Origin: an uncultured Eubacteriales bacterium
Lineage (GTDB): Bacteria > Bacillota > Clostridia > UMGS1883
Assembly: GCA_905195005.1 (NCBI GenBank)
Contig: CAJJUC010000005.1
Coordinates: 1-34,301, forward strand
Direction: 5' to 3'
Length of the DNA: 34,301 bases
Shown here piece by piece: positions 21,455 through 30,611 of this stretch. Under the pieces are notes generated by a model. The model saw nothing but the letters and a program-made list of their open reading frames with translations, ran no database searches and was not told where the DNA came from. Both the position numbers and the translations under genes were made by a program. Each line of letters starts with the position of its first letter. Within the stretch, counting starts at the first letter, position 1.

Positions 21455-24180
21455 GCGTTGTCCGCTTCTTCAATTCCGAACTCAACCAGGCAGTATTCAT
21501 CGTTCCATCCGCGTTCCTGCATGTTCGTCCAAACGCATCCGCGTCTGTAGAAATGAACGGGGCACACCCTGTACGATTCGCCCTCGGGCAGATGATGCGG
21601 TCCGAGAAGGTTGCGGAGATTGTTCACAAGCGTGATTTCAACCGTGTTTGTTCCCTTATGCAGCGCCGATGAGATATCGCAGGCAAACGGCGCCCAGAGA
21701 ACGGGAGCGAATTTTTCGCCGTTTACAGTAATATCAACTGCATTTACGCCTTTTTTGGAGAAATATACCCCGTAGTTTTCATCGGGAAGGTCAAAGGTTT
21801 TTGTAACCGTGAGTCTGCCGCTGAAAAACGGATAACCCTGCTGCTCGATATTTGCAAGCGAAATTTTCTCAACAGGCTTGTCAATCATAAACGGCCCCGC
21901 GCAGCGAAGCGCATTCCTCGGGAGCTTTTTAAATTCCGAGCCGGCTTTCACCGAGAAATTGCCTGCAATGTATATCGATTCAAACTCAATATCAAAGGTC
22001 AGCTTGTTTTTCTCGCTTTCAAACAAAAGTGATTTTTCAATATCATCGTATATCTGCGGCGACGGGCTGAAAAACGTTTCGAGTGAAACGGTGTTCGTTC
22101 CCTCGTGCAAAAGTCCGTCAATTGCCAGCTTGCGGAAGGAGCTGTCGGCAAAGTAACCGACATCGCGCAAATCCTTTTGTTCTCCGTTTATGCGGATGTC
22201 GAAGCTTTGCGGCGTTTCGCACACAAGGTAAGCTTCCTCCGGCACGGCGGCAGCGTCAAACTCAAATTCGCATTTTATGCGCGCCGCACGCTTAAGCCCG
22301 AGCGCGATGTGCGTCACATCGCACGCGTTTTCCTTTTCGCTGTAAAGCTCGCCGTCAACATAAACCCTGCACGTGTCAAGCGTAAGGGTATTGAGCGTCT
22401 GCGCGGTTATCTGCCACGAACCGGAGAGCGAAAGCGGACGAAGCTGCTTTTCAAAGCCCTTTTTCGGGAATGCAAGCCCGTCGTCAATCAGCACAAGGCT
22501 GCCGTAAGGGTCAAACTTATAAGTTCCGTAAAACGGAAGCGTTTCACCGGTTGCAATATCAAGCATTTTGCTTCCGCGGTCAAAGCTTGCGGTGACAGCT
22601 TCATTGTTGTTGTTTATGAAATAGAGAATATTAAATCCGTCAAATTCGCGCTTGGTGTATGTAATCATCGGGGAGGAGCAAACGCCCGCATCTTCAACCT
22701 TATCGGCGGTTGTCACAATTCCGCCTGCCGCAGTGAATTGCTCAAGCAGCTTTTCGGTGCTTTGGAGCAGCAGCTTGTGCGGCGGAATTACTATTCTCGT
22801 GTAGCGCTGCGTTCCGATAACGAGAGTATTACCCTCAACTCTGCCGTGACGTTCAAGGATTATTTCATCACCGAAGTGGAACAGAACATGCTTTTGCTGT
22901 AAGGTGCGGTAAGCCGACAGCAGCGCGTTGTTATATTCCATGATTTCCGCCTTGCAGTCAGGCGAACTGTCATAAAGCGCCCAGGCGGTTGACTGATTGT
23001 GCAGCAGAAGCGTGTCGAAATGAACCTCGCCCTCGCTGAGAAGCATACCGATGCGTGACATTGAATCGTTGAAAACAGAATATTCCTCCCACCACGGCTG
23101 CTGGCAGTACATTGCCGGAGGATAGTCGCGCTTGCGAAGTCCGCGCAGGGAATATCCTTCAAGGTGCTGACAGAGCTTTGTGATTCCGTTCACCATCTGC
23201 CACTGGGCGATGCTTTTAAGCTCGTCAAATCCGGTGTTGTGTCCGCAAAGAGCATACGTTTCGGACAGAATTTCCTTCTTGCCCGTCTGATGAGCAACCG
23301 AGGACACTGCAAGCGGCGTCAGGCATTCTGTTATATCGCGCCCGAGCCAGTCCATGCCCGGCATTGTGAAATATTCGTAATGCGGCATACACGCGCCGTT
23401 GCAGGTGAGCTGTGATTCAAGCGTTTCTTCGCATACAAGATGCCCCGTGAAGCCGAGACCGCGCTCCGTGCACCAGTCGTACAGCGGCTTTACGAAATTC
23501 TCCGAAAACAGCTTCGTCACAAGCCGCCAGAATCTGACGCGCGTTACCTCGTAATCACCGACGGGGCGGAACAGCTCGAGAAGCTTATCGAGCAGCTCGT
23601 CGCCGTATTCCTTCTTATATTCTTCCGGAAGAATAAAGCTCCACGGAATCCCGTTTCTTGAAATCTGCGGTTCGTCCGTGAAAAATCCGCAGAAAGTGTT
23701 TCCGTATCTTTTATAGTACGGCTCGTAAATATCTTCAATGAAGCAATGCGTAACCTTTTGGTCAAGCGTGTCAACATAGTACGGGTTCACATCATAATAA
23801 AAATGGTATCCGTCCTTTGTCACAATCGTGCGGTCGTTTGTTTTGTCGCCCGATTCGCAGCGGAGATATTTTTGCTGATAGTCAAGCCCTCTGCCGTTTA
23901 CGCTGCCGCTGCCGAAGCCGCTTGGCCAGCCGTTTTCATCATATGCCCAAGCCTGCATACCGCGCTTTCTGCCCTCTTCGATTCCGACGGAAATATTTTC
24001 AAACCATTCCTCACCCATGTAAGGCGTTTGAAGTCCTCCGCGTGCATGCATGAAATATCCGCCCAAGCCTGCCCTGTCCATAATCCCGATCTGGCGCGCC
24101 GTTTCATCCGTGTTCAGCTTTTCGTTCCACGACCAGAACGGAATCGGGCGGTATTCTTTGCCGATATTCTTAAAATCCAT
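21451..24180 (-). CDS. Large glycoside hydrolase, probable alpha-L-rhamnosidase (GH106-like)
   Basis: 909 residues without a signal peptide, so probably cytoplasmic. The start YRPIPFWSWNEKLNTDE, then AGLGGYFMHARGGLQTPYMG and WAYDENGWPSGFG, is typical of a clostridial glycosyl hydrolase group related to GH106. FFTDEPQIS (about 168) and ILSETYALCGHN are candidate sites of acidic catalytic residues in the TIM barrel. The C-terminal third is beta-rich, with a galactose-binding-like module (VDITVNGEKFAPVLWAPF, GTNTVEITLVNNLRNLLGP). It lies 28 bases behind rhaB in the same operon, supporting release of L-rhamnose. The exact GH family is uncertain. ATG has GAGGAAG upstream. Confidence 0.75.
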   Translation of the reverse strand: MDFKNIGKEYRPIPFWSWNEKLNTDETARQIGIMDRAGLGGYFMHARGGLQTPYMGEEWFENISVGIEEGRKRGMQAWAYDENGWPSGFGSGSVNGRGLDYQQKYLRCESGDKTNDRTIVTKDGYHFYYDVNPYYVDTLDQKVTHCFIEDIYEPYYKRYGNTFCGFFTDEPQISRNGIPWSFILPEEYKKEYGDELLDKLLELFRPVGDYEVTRVRFWRLVTKLFSENFVKPLYDWCTERGLGFTGHLVCEETLESQLTCNGACMPHYEYFTMPGMDWLGRDITECLTPLAVSSVAHQTGKKEILSETYALCGHNTGFDELKSIAQWQMVNGITKLCQHLEGYSLRGLRKRDYPPAMYCQQPWWEEYSVFNDSMSRIGMLLSEGEVHFDTLLLHNQSTAWALYDSSPDCKAEIMEYNNALLSAYRTLQQKHVLFHFGDEIILERHGRVEGNTLVIGTQRYTRIVIPPHKLLLQSTEKLLEQFTAAGGIVTTADKVEDAGVCSSPMITYTKREFDGFNILYFINNNNEAVTASFDRGSKMLDIATGETLPFYGTYKFDPYGSLVLIDDGLAFPKKGFEKQLRPLSLSGSWQITAQTLNTLTLDTCRVYVDGELYSEKENACDVTHIALGLKRAARIKCEFEFDAAAVPEEAYLVCETPQSFDIRINGEQKDLRDVGYFADSSFRKLAIDGLLHEGTNTVSLETFFSPSPQIYDDIEKSLLFESEKNKLTFDIEFESIYIAGNFSVKAGSEFKKLPRNALRCAGPFMIDKPVEKISLANIEQQGYPFFSGRLTVTKTFDLPDENYGVYFSKKGVNAVDITVNGEKFAPVLWAPFACDISSALHKGTNTVEITLVNNLRNLLGPHHLPEGESYRVCPVHFYRRGCVWTNMQERGWNDEYCLVEFGIEEADNA

Positions 24181-24208
24181 AATTAACTTCCTCGCAAACA
24201 GTTTCAGT

Positions 24209-25528
24209 TTATTTTACGGCTTCCTGCGCCATAATATTGCCGATCGCGGTAGCTTCGATTTCACCGGCAACAACCTTTTTGCCCGTATACTCCTCCGTAA
24301 GGCGGTTTACAAGCGTGTTCTGACTGCCGCCGCCGATGATATATATCGTGTCGTAGGTTTTTTTAGTGATTTTTTCAAGCTCGATAACAGTGTCGTGATA
24401 GCTCTTTGCCATACCGTGATATACCGAGGCGAGAAGCTGAGCAACGTTTTTCGGCTTGGGAGCGCCCTGAATTTCAAGCTGGCGAAGCACTGCCTGCTCC
24501 ATGTTTTCGGGTGAGAACAGAAGCTCGCTGTTCACATCGAGCGGAGTGTCATAGCCGGACTTTTCCGCCATTGCGCACATTTCGCCGAAGCCCTCGGCAA
24601 TCGGAATCTGCTCGCGGAGCTGCTGCACAATCCAAAAGCCGGTAATATTTTTAAGAAAACGAACATCGCCGTTATAAGCGCCCTCGTTCGTGAAGCCTGC
24701 CTTTTCCGCTTCATCGGTGCAGTTCGGATTTTTAAGAAGCACACCCATCAGCGACCATGTGCCGCTGCTTATGTAAATCGCGCCTTCCTCATTGGGAACG
24801 GTCATAACTGCCGAGCCTGTGTCGTGGCTTGCCGCAAGCACAACCTTGCAGTTGTAGCCGACCTGCTCGCGGATTTCGGGCAAAAGCTCGCCGACAACCG
24901 TTGAAGGCATGTGAAGCTTTCCGAAAATTCCGAAAGGAAGACCGAGCTTTTCAATTATTTCCTTGTCATACTCACGCGTTTTTGCGCTTACAAGCTGCGT
25001 TGTGGACGCATTTGTAAACTCGTTCATTTTAACGCCCGTCAGTCTGAAATTGAAATATTCGGGCAGCATGAGATATGTTTTTGCCTTTTCGAAATATTCG
25101 GGACTTTCCTTTTTAAGCGCATAGAGCTGATAAATTGTGTTGAACGGCTGCGATGCAATGCCCGTAAGCTTGAAAAGCTCCTTTTCGCTTATAATATTGA
25201 AAACCTCCCCGCGGATGTTTTCGGTTCTGCCGTCACGGTAGGAAACGGTGTCGCCGATAAGCTTGTCGTTTTCGTCAAGCAGAACAAAGTCAACTCCGAA
25301 GCAGTCAATCGCAACGCTTTCGGGAATTTCACCCATTTCGCCGCATTTTTTCATTCCGGCAATAATATCCGAAAAAAGCTGCTCGCCGTCCCAGCAAAGA
25401 TGCCCGTTTTTCATCTTCGGACCGTTTTTAAAACGGTATATTTCCTTGAGCTCAACCTTTCCGTTTACTGTTTTTCCGAGCATGTGACGACCGCTCGACG
25501 CGCCGATATCAATAGCAAGATAAGACAT
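24209..25528 (-). CDS. rhaB: Rhamnulokinase
   Basis: FGGY-family sugar kinase that phosphorylates L-rhamnulose to rhamnulose-1-phosphate in the cytoplasm. The 439 residues contain the N-terminal phosphate motif DIGASSGRH (residues 6-14), IDCFGVDFVLLDE, YRDGRTE, SHDTGSAV, SSGTWSLMG and the adenosine-binding IIGGGSQN near residue 405. ATG 25528 follows GAGGGG; the upstream in-frame extension is Lys-rich and unlikely. First gene of the rhaB-glycoside hydrolase operon. RhaA (isomerase) and RhaD (aldolase) are not in the window. Confidence 0.94.
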   Translation of the reverse strand: MSYLAIDIGASSGRHMLGKTVNGKVELKEIYRFKNGPKMKNGHLCWDGEQLFSDIIAGMKKCGEMGEIPESVAIDCFGVDFVLLDENDKLIGDTVSYRDGRTENIRGEVFNIISEKELFKLTGIASQPFNTIYQLYALKKESPEYFEKAKTYLMLPEYFNFRLTGVKMNEFTNASTTQLVSAKTREYDKEIIEKLGLPFGIFGKLHMPSTVVGELLPEIREQVGYNCKVVLAASHDTGSAVMTVPNEEGAIYISSGTWSLMGVLLKNPNCTDEAEKAGFTNEGAYNGDVRFLKNITGFWIVQQLREQIPIAEGFGEMCAMAEKSGYDTPLDVNSELLFSPENMEQAVLRQLEIQGAPKPKNVAQLLASVYHGMAKSYHDTVIELEKITKKTYDTIYIIGGGSQNTLVNRLTEEYTGKKVVAGEIEATAIGNIMAQEAVK

Positions 25529-25579
25529 TTTTTTACCCCTCTTTTTGTTTTTTTTCGGGTTCTCCTCCCCGATAACCAA

Positions 25580-25626
25580 TGTATATTAATATATTTCATT
25601 ATAATAGGAAACATTGCCGATGTCAA
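25580..25626 (-). promoter_or_regulatory. Consensus sigma-A promoter of rhaB with adjacent palindrome
   Basis: Minus strand: perfect TTGACA (25626-25621), 17 bases, perfect TATAAT (25603-25598). A 12-base palindrome TATATTAATATA lies just downstream of the -10, at the expected transcription start, where a repressor would block a strong promoter. Confidence 0.9.
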
Positions 25627-25720
25627 TACGCTTTCCTTTTTCAAACACGTTTTTTGCCCGTTTTTTGCCGCGGTTCACTCATTTCCGCGCTTTTTTTTTA
25701 TGAACAATTCTTGTATTCGG

Positions 25721-25749
25721 TAGACAATCCGCAATTAAAGTTGTATAAT
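25721..25749 (+). promoter_or_regulatory. Sigma-A promoter of the SLH-protein operon
   Basis: TAGACA (25721-25726), 17-base spacer, TATAAT (25744-25749), 31 bases before the ATG at 25781. Confidence 0.8.
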
Positions 25750-25780
25750 AATATTACAAAACTGTAAGGAGTGGCGCCGA

Positions 25781-28720
25781 ATGGCTTCGGGCATTAAAAA
25801 GGTTGTTTTTTTCATTTTAATAATGATTTCAATGCATGTTCCCGTGACGGTTTTTTCGGCAGAGCTGCTCGCGGGCGGCGATTTTGAGAACGGGGCTGAG
25901 GAATGGTCGGGCGGAGCAGCCGATGAAAACGCGGCTTTTTCCGGCAGCTTCGGGTATGCCTTGTGCAATCCGTTCGGTGAGGTTTCCGATTCTCTTATAA
26001 CTCATGTGCTTGAATATAACGGCAGGGTCAGCCTTGAAAAAGGGAAGATTTATACTCTTTCCGGGCGCGTTATGAACCCGTGTGCCGAAACATCGGGAAA
26101 ACCTCATGCTTCCGTGAGCCGCGCCGAAGGGTCTGACACAGTGATTGTGAAAGTCAGCGGCAGCGGCAGTAAATACAGCCTGTTTTCAGTTCGGTTTTAT
26201 TCCTCGGAAACAAGGGAATGTAACCTCTCGTTCCAGTTTGAAAAGGGGGACGAGAGCATCGGCTTTTTTGTTGACGATATATCGCTTTCCGAAAGCGGAA
26301 CCGTGCCGTCATCGCTCAGGCTGCGCGGTCAGGAAAAGGTTCTGATTCCGGCTTCGGGCAGCAGCAAAATCCGCTATACCCCCACGCTTTACGACTCGGA
26401 GGGTGCGGAGGTGCGTTTTCTGCGCCCCGGTGAGCTTTATTCAACGGCGTCGGACTGTGAGGGAACGGCGTACAATCCCTCGGATTTTACACTGACCGTC
26501 AGTGAAAACGCAAAAAGCGGAAGCACGGTGCGGGTTGACTGCGCGCTCGATACCTCCGCGGAGCTGTCGCCGGCTTCAATCAGTGTTGAACTGACCGATA
26601 ATCTTATTGAAAATGCGGATTTTGAAGCTGCGCCACCGTCCGATTACTGGACAGGCAGTTCATCCGTCGGGGCATACGCGGACAGCGGCGGAAACACATG
26701 GCTGACAGCGGATACTGACGGTTATGAGGGCGGAAGCTATTATACCACGCTTACGTATAATACTCCGCAGCTGCTTATGGGCGGAGCGGTTTATGTGCTG
26801 CATATGACGGCGAGGAGCACCGCACCCGAAGCCTCGTCATCGGTTATCCAAAATTCCGCTTCGGAATCGGACGGCACGGTTTATTTCAATATCAGTAATA
26901 TTTCATCGGAGAAAAAAAGCATAACGGCTGCGTTTTCTCCCGAAAGCAGCGGTATTTACAATATCGTCCTTAATATACGGCAGAGGTATGACTGCACGGT
27001 TTATATCGATGATGTTCGCCTTTGCTCCGAGATTCTTCGTCCGGCGTTTGTTTCACTTCACGCACCGGGAAATATCGCTCTCCCGGATATTGACACAACA
27101 TATACGCTTTCCGCATTCGTCCGCGACCAGCTCGGAAACGTGATTGACGGCGCAGAGTGCGCTCTCAGCTTTGAACCGTCGGAGGAGCTGCTTTCATCAT
27201 CTCAGGCGGCGGCTTTCCCGGAATTTGAAGAAAGCTCCGGAACGCTTTCGGTTTTTCCCGACACTGCCGAGGGAGAATATGTTTTCCGTGCTGTTTTTTA
27301 CGGCGATGATACTGTCGCCGGGGAGGTGACGGTTGTCATCAGCTCCGACTATGTTGGTGACGGCGGCTTTGAAAAGAAAGCCGTGAACGAATGGTGGATG
27401 GCATCGTCCCCGTCGGGCTGCAGCTTTGCGATTAATGACGACGGCAGCAGCAAATATGCGCAGGTAACGTGCGATGATTCATATTTTATGTTGCTTAATA
27501 ATTCGTATATGCGACTGATAGAGAATTATGCATATGTTTTCACGGCGGATATTTCCGCATCGTCCGATGTGACTGTGACGGCATTTCTTGAAGACACCGA
27601 CGGCGGTCTTTCGCCGCTTGCACAATTTGAAGCGGGTGCGAAAAGAAGCGTTACGGAGCTGTTTCTTGCGGAAAATTCCGCGGTCGGGCGGCTTATCTTG
27701 TATTTCCAGGCGGACGGCGGAGCACCGTTTTCCGTGAGCCTTGACAATGTTGCTTTGAAAAAGGCAATCGTAAGCGTTTCGGGCGCTTCGATGAGCGGTA
27801 ATTTTTCCGTGAACGGGTCGGCGGAGGCTGATTTCTCATTCTTCAACAATGTTTCGGGAAATTCCGACGCGTCCGCCTGCGTTATAACATGGTTTGTTTC
27901 CGATTCGGCGGCAGGGGAATACGCACCGCTTTCAACGCGCGGAAAATATATATACTTTGACACCGATTTTGCAGGGAAATACGTTCTTTTTGAGGTTGCG
28001 CCGATTTGTGCGCTTACGGGCTTCACAGGGACTCCGGTTCGCTGCATGCCGCAGTATATCACCTTTGACGGCGGCGGGGGATCATCGGATGAGCCGTTCG
28101 TAAAACCAAAGCCGGACGAGCCTAAAGCGCCTGTGTTCAAGCCGGTGAAGCTCGGAAACGCTTCCGATGCGGGCTTTGATGATGTCCGCTCCCACTGGGC
28201 GGAGGAATATATAGGCTTATTAAAGAACGCCGGAATTGTGAACGGACGAAGCGAAACGGCTTTTGAACCGGAAAGCGCGGTTCTGCGCTGCGAATTTGCA
28301 AAAATGCTCAGCATTGCGCTCGGTCTTTCAGCCGCTCCGCAGAAGTGCAGCTTCACCGATGTTTCGGAGGAAAGCTTGTACCGCGGATATATCGGAGCGC
28401 TTTTCTCCGCAGGAATTGTAAGCGGAGTTTCGGAAGACAGCTTTGAACCGAACCGCACAATAACGCGTAGCGAAGCGGCAGTTATGATTATGCGTGCGTA
28501 TGAAAAATGCAGCCTTGAAAATGCTGCGGTTTCGTCTTTCAGATTTTATGACAGCGATTTTATCCCGGAATGGGCAAAAAAGGCTGTCGGGCAAAGCGTT
28601 GAGCTTGGAATTATCAACGGAACCGACGCAGGTCTTTTCCTCCCTTCCGCGCAGATTACGCGCGCGGAAACGGCGGCGGTTATCTGCCGCCTGCTTGGGA
28701 AGCTGGAAGAGGTGTTTTAA
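25781..28720 (+). CDS. SLH-domain surface protein with carbohydrate-binding-like modules
   Basis: 979 residues, exported and bound to the cell wall. Signal peptide: residues 1 to about 27 (KKVVFFILIMISMHV...VFSA). Three beta-sandwich modules of the CBM4/9 type begin with similar blocks: LLAGGDFENGAEEWSG (about 29), NADFEAAPPSDYWTG (about 278) and GGFEKKAVNEWW (about 528); Ig-like strands lie between them. A Pro/Lys linker (FVKPKPDEPKAPVFKP) leads to three SLH repeats (about 800-842, 863-905, 925-970) of the form FDDV..HWAEEYI..L...GIVNG, which bind secondary cell-wall polymer. No catalytic domain is seen; it may be a glycan-binding or adhesion protein. The TVP38 gene follows with no gap. Confidence 0.88.
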   Translation: MASGIKKVVFFILIMISMHVPVTVFSAELLAGGDFENGAEEWSGGAADENAAFSGSFGYALCNPFGEVSDSLITHVLEYNGRVSLEKGKIYTLSGRVMNPCAETSGKPHASVSRAEGSDTVIVKVSGSGSKYSLFSVRFYSSETRECNLSFQFEKGDESIGFFVDDISLSESGTVPSSLRLRGQEKVLIPASGSSKIRYTPTLYDSEGAEVRFLRPGELYSTASDCEGTAYNPSDFTLTVSENAKSGSTVRVDCALDTSAELSPASISVELTDNLIENADFEAAPPSDYWTGSSSVGAYADSGGNTWLTADTDGYEGGSYYTTLTYNTPQLLMGGAVYVLHMTARSTAPEASSSVIQNSASESDGTVYFNISNISSEKKSITAAFSPESSGIYNIVLNIRQRYDCTVYIDDVRLCSEILRPAFVSLHAPGNIALPDIDTTYTLSAFVRDQLGNVIDGAECALSFEPSEELLSSSQAAAFPEFEESSGTLSVFPDTAEGEYVFRAVFYGDDTVAGEVTVVISSDYVGDGGFEKKAVNEWWMASSPSGCSFAINDDGSSKYAQVTCDDSYFMLLNNSYMRLIENYAYVFTADISASSDVTVTAFLEDTDGGLSPLAQFEAGAKRSVTELFLAENSAVGRLILYFQADGGAPFSVSLDNVALKKAIVSVSGASMSGNFSVNGSAEADFSFFNNVSGNSDASACVITWFVSDSAAGEYAPLSTRGKYIYFDTDFAGKYVLFEVAPICALTGFTGTPVRCMPQYITFDGGGGSSDEPFVKPKPDEPKAPVFKPVKLGNASDAGFDDVRSHWAEEYIGLLKNAGIVNGRSETAFEPESAVLRCEFAKMLSIALGLSAAPQKCSFTDVSEESLYRGYIGALFSAGIVSGVSEDSFEPNRTITRSEAAVMIMRAYEKCSLENAAVSSFRFYDSDFIPEWAKKAVGQSVELGIINGTDAGLFLPSAQITRAETAAVICRLLGKLEEVF

Positions 28721-29443
28721 ATGAATAAAAAAAGGCGGCTTGTAAAATATGCACCGCTGATTATATATCTGATTATTATTATATATGCCTTGATTAATTT
28801 CAAATCTTTTTCCGTGGATGCGCTTCTCTCACGCAGCCCGAAAAGCGTTTTCCGCGCAGCGGTTTTTGTGATGCTGCTTTTTATGGCGAAAAGTCTAACG
28901 GTTGTGTTTCCGATTGTTGTGCTGCATATTCTTTCGGGATTTTTGTTCCCTCCCGCTGCGGCGCTTTTGATTAATTGCCTCGGAACAGCGCTGTGCTGCA
29001 CCGTTCCGTATGTAATCGGGCGGATATCGGGAGCGGACGCGGTTCGTTTTGTTGAAGCAAAAATTGCGCTCCGAGAAAAGCGGAAAGCGGCAGAGGGCAA
29101 AAAGAAACGCGGCATTTTTTCCGGTGCGGACGTTGCCGAGCTGTTTTCGGAGCAGCGCAGCCATCGGTTTTTTCTTCCGTTTTTTCTGCGCGTTGTAAGC
29201 TGCCTGCCGTGCGATCTTATCAGCCTTTATCTCGGCGCGCTTGAGTTCCCGTATTTGTCATACGTTTCGGCAAGCGTTTTAGGGACGCTTCCGGGCATTG
29301 TTCCGGCAACGCTTGTCGGGAAAAATATCACAAATCCTGCGTCTCCGGAATTTATCGCAGCATTTCTGCTGACGGTGTTCTGCTCCGTTCTGTCAATCGC
29401 GGCATTTTGGATTTATAACAAACATAAAAAACAAAAACATTAA
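28721..29443 (+). CDS. TVP38/TMEM64 (VTT-domain) membrane protein
   Basis: 240 residues with about five membrane helices. The central part (VVFPIVVLHILSGFLFPP, NCLGTALCCTVPYVIGRISG, and later FFLRVVSCLPCDLISLYLGAL with GTLPGIVPATLVG) matches the VTT/SNARE-associated family related to DedA. Members are linked to lipid scrambling or membrane homeostasis; the specific role here is unknown. The ATG is the base after the SLH-protein stop, with GAGGTG inside that gene, so the two are translated together. Confidence 0.85.
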   Translation: MNKKRRLVKYAPLIIYLIIIIYALINFKSFSVDALLSRSPKSVFRAAVFVMLLFMAKSLTVVFPIVVLHILSGFLFPPAAALLINCLGTALCCTVPYVIGRISGADAVRFVEAKIALREKRKAAEGKKKRGIFSGADVAELFSEQRSHRFFLPFFLRVVSCLPCDLISLYLGALEFPYLSYVSASVLGTLPGIVPATLVGKNITNPASPEFIAAFLLTVFCSVLSIAAFWIYNKHKKQKH

Positions 29444-29485
29444 AAAAGGGCTTCAGCAAAAAGAAATCGCATTTTGCTGAAGCCC
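29442..29485. terminator. Bidirectional terminator between convergent genes
   Basis: 14-bp stem GGGCTTCAGCAAAA/TTTTGCTGAAGCCC (29448-29461/29472-29485). On the minus strand it is followed by T6 (29447-29442), a strong terminator; on the plus strand by CATTATTTT. Confidence 0.88.
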
Positions 29486-29487
29486 CA

Positions 29488-30159
29488 TTATTTTGATAAG
29501 ATTTTGTTTGCAAGCTTAACTGCCGCCTTGTAGCCCTTAATCTGCTTTTGCTGATCCCGGCGCGGATAAAAGCGCATCACAAGATATTTTCCGTTTGTAT
29601 CGATCCCCGCATCTTCAAGGTATTTGTTGCCATCAAGCTTAACCGCAACGTAATCGCTGCCGTTTGCCGCATAAAGCCTGTCATCGGAAACCTCAGCCGT
29701 AAGCCAGTCCTTCACGGGGGCGAAAACGCCGCTTTGCTCGCTGTCGCCCGAATATGTTTTCACCTGGTTTTCATCCATAATAAAGATGTACGTTTCATCC
29801 TCCGAAAGCGAAAGCTGAAGCTTCATTGACATAGCCATTGTATACTGCGCGTCCTTGCGGTCCTCCGAAAGATTTATCTGCAAAAAGGAAAGCTGTTTTT
29901 TCCCGTTCCCGTCAACATCATCGCAGAGAGGAGAGAGCGCTTTCATGAGCTCATTGCCGCTTTGCTCCGAAATATATCCCGTGCCGGCATATGTCAGCGT
30001 AAGGTCATATTTCGGGGCATTGATTTTCTGCACAATTGTAACGGTGACGGCAATTATAACAAACGCAATTGCTATTGTGTGCCATTTGTAGTACATCCAA
30101 AAATAATCCCACCATTCGCGCGTGAAGCGCTTGGGAACAACTCCGTATTTTTCAGCCAT
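29488..30159 (-). CDS. Conserved clostridial membrane protein of unknown function
   Basis: 223 residues from ATG 30159 (GGAGG eight bases upstream; the ATG six bases earlier is too close). A cytoplasmic start with FTREWWDYFWMYYKWH precedes one membrane helix (TIAIAFVIIAVTVTIVQ) and an extracytoplasmic domain of about 175 residues containing YDLTLTYAGTGYIS and YIFIMDENQVKTY. I recall the aromatic WWDYFW..YYKWH start from other clostridial proteins, but no function is known to me. It lies about 38 bases behind atpC in the same direction, and may be co-transcribed with the ATP synthase genes. Confidence 0.75.
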   Translation of the reverse strand: MAEKYGVVPKRFTREWWDYFWMYYKWHTIAIAFVIIAVTVTIVQKINAPKYDLTLTYAGTGYISEQSGNELMKALSPLCDDVDGNGKKQLSFLQINLSEDRKDAQYTMAMSMKLQLSLSEDETYIFIMDENQVKTYSGDSEQSGVFAPVKDWLTAEVSDDRLYAANGSDYVAVKLDGNKYLEDAGIDTNGKYLVMRFYPRRDQQKQIKGYKAAVKLANKILSK

Positions 30160-30197
30160 ATCCATAACCTCCGTTCAGCGCGCTCAGCAGCCGTTTC

Positions 30198-30605
30198 TCA
30201 TCTGTTTTCGGAGGCGCTTATCCGCGCCAGTGCCTTTTTCAGCTTGACCTGTGCAAGCTTGTATTCGTAATCGGAACGGCTGCCCGAAATTCCGAGCTTT
30301 TTTTCTGCGCGCTCACGCGCGGAATTTGCACGTTCAACGTCGATATCCTCAGCCCACTCAAACGTGGAGGCGATAAGGCGCACAGCGCCGTCCGAAACGG
30401 AGAGCAGCCCTCCGGCGCAGGAGGCTTTGCGCTCTCCGTCCGCCGTCAGTACACGTGCCACCCCTATCGAAACGGGAGCGGCATAATCGCTGTGGCGCGG
30501 AAGTATGCCGACATCGCCCTCGGTTGTGCGGACAATTATCCGCTGCGCCTCCCCGTCGAACATAAGCCCGTCGGGTGTTACTATCTGAAGCCGGAATTCA
30601 CTCAT
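30198..30605 (-). CDS. atpC: F-type ATP synthase subunit epsilon
   Basis: 135-residue rotor subunit of F1, linking gamma to the c-ring and damping ATP hydrolysis. The N-terminal beta-sandwich (FRLQIVTPDGLMFDGEAQ, GDVGILPRHSDY) and C-terminal helical hairpin (ERANSARERAEKKL, KLAQVKLKKALARI) are both present. Six bases separate it from atpD, in the usual A-G-D-C order. Confidence 0.96.
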   Translation of the reverse strand: MSEFRLQIVTPDGLMFDGEAQRIIVRTTEGDVGILPRHSDYAAPVSIGVARVLTADGERKASCAGGLLSVSDGAVRLIASTFEWAEDIDVERANSARERAEKKLGISGSRSDYEYKLAQVKLKKALARISASENR

Positions 30606-30611
30606 AGCTTA

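Noticed and set aside
22105..22902. 265-codon plus-strand ORF inside the large glycoside hydrolase
   Set aside because: Antisense to a gene with clear family motifs; no promoter or ribosome site.
27526..28458. 310-codon minus-strand ORF inside the SLH protein gene
   Set aside because: Opposite three clear SLH repeats; low-complexity Ser/Thr/Pro composition.
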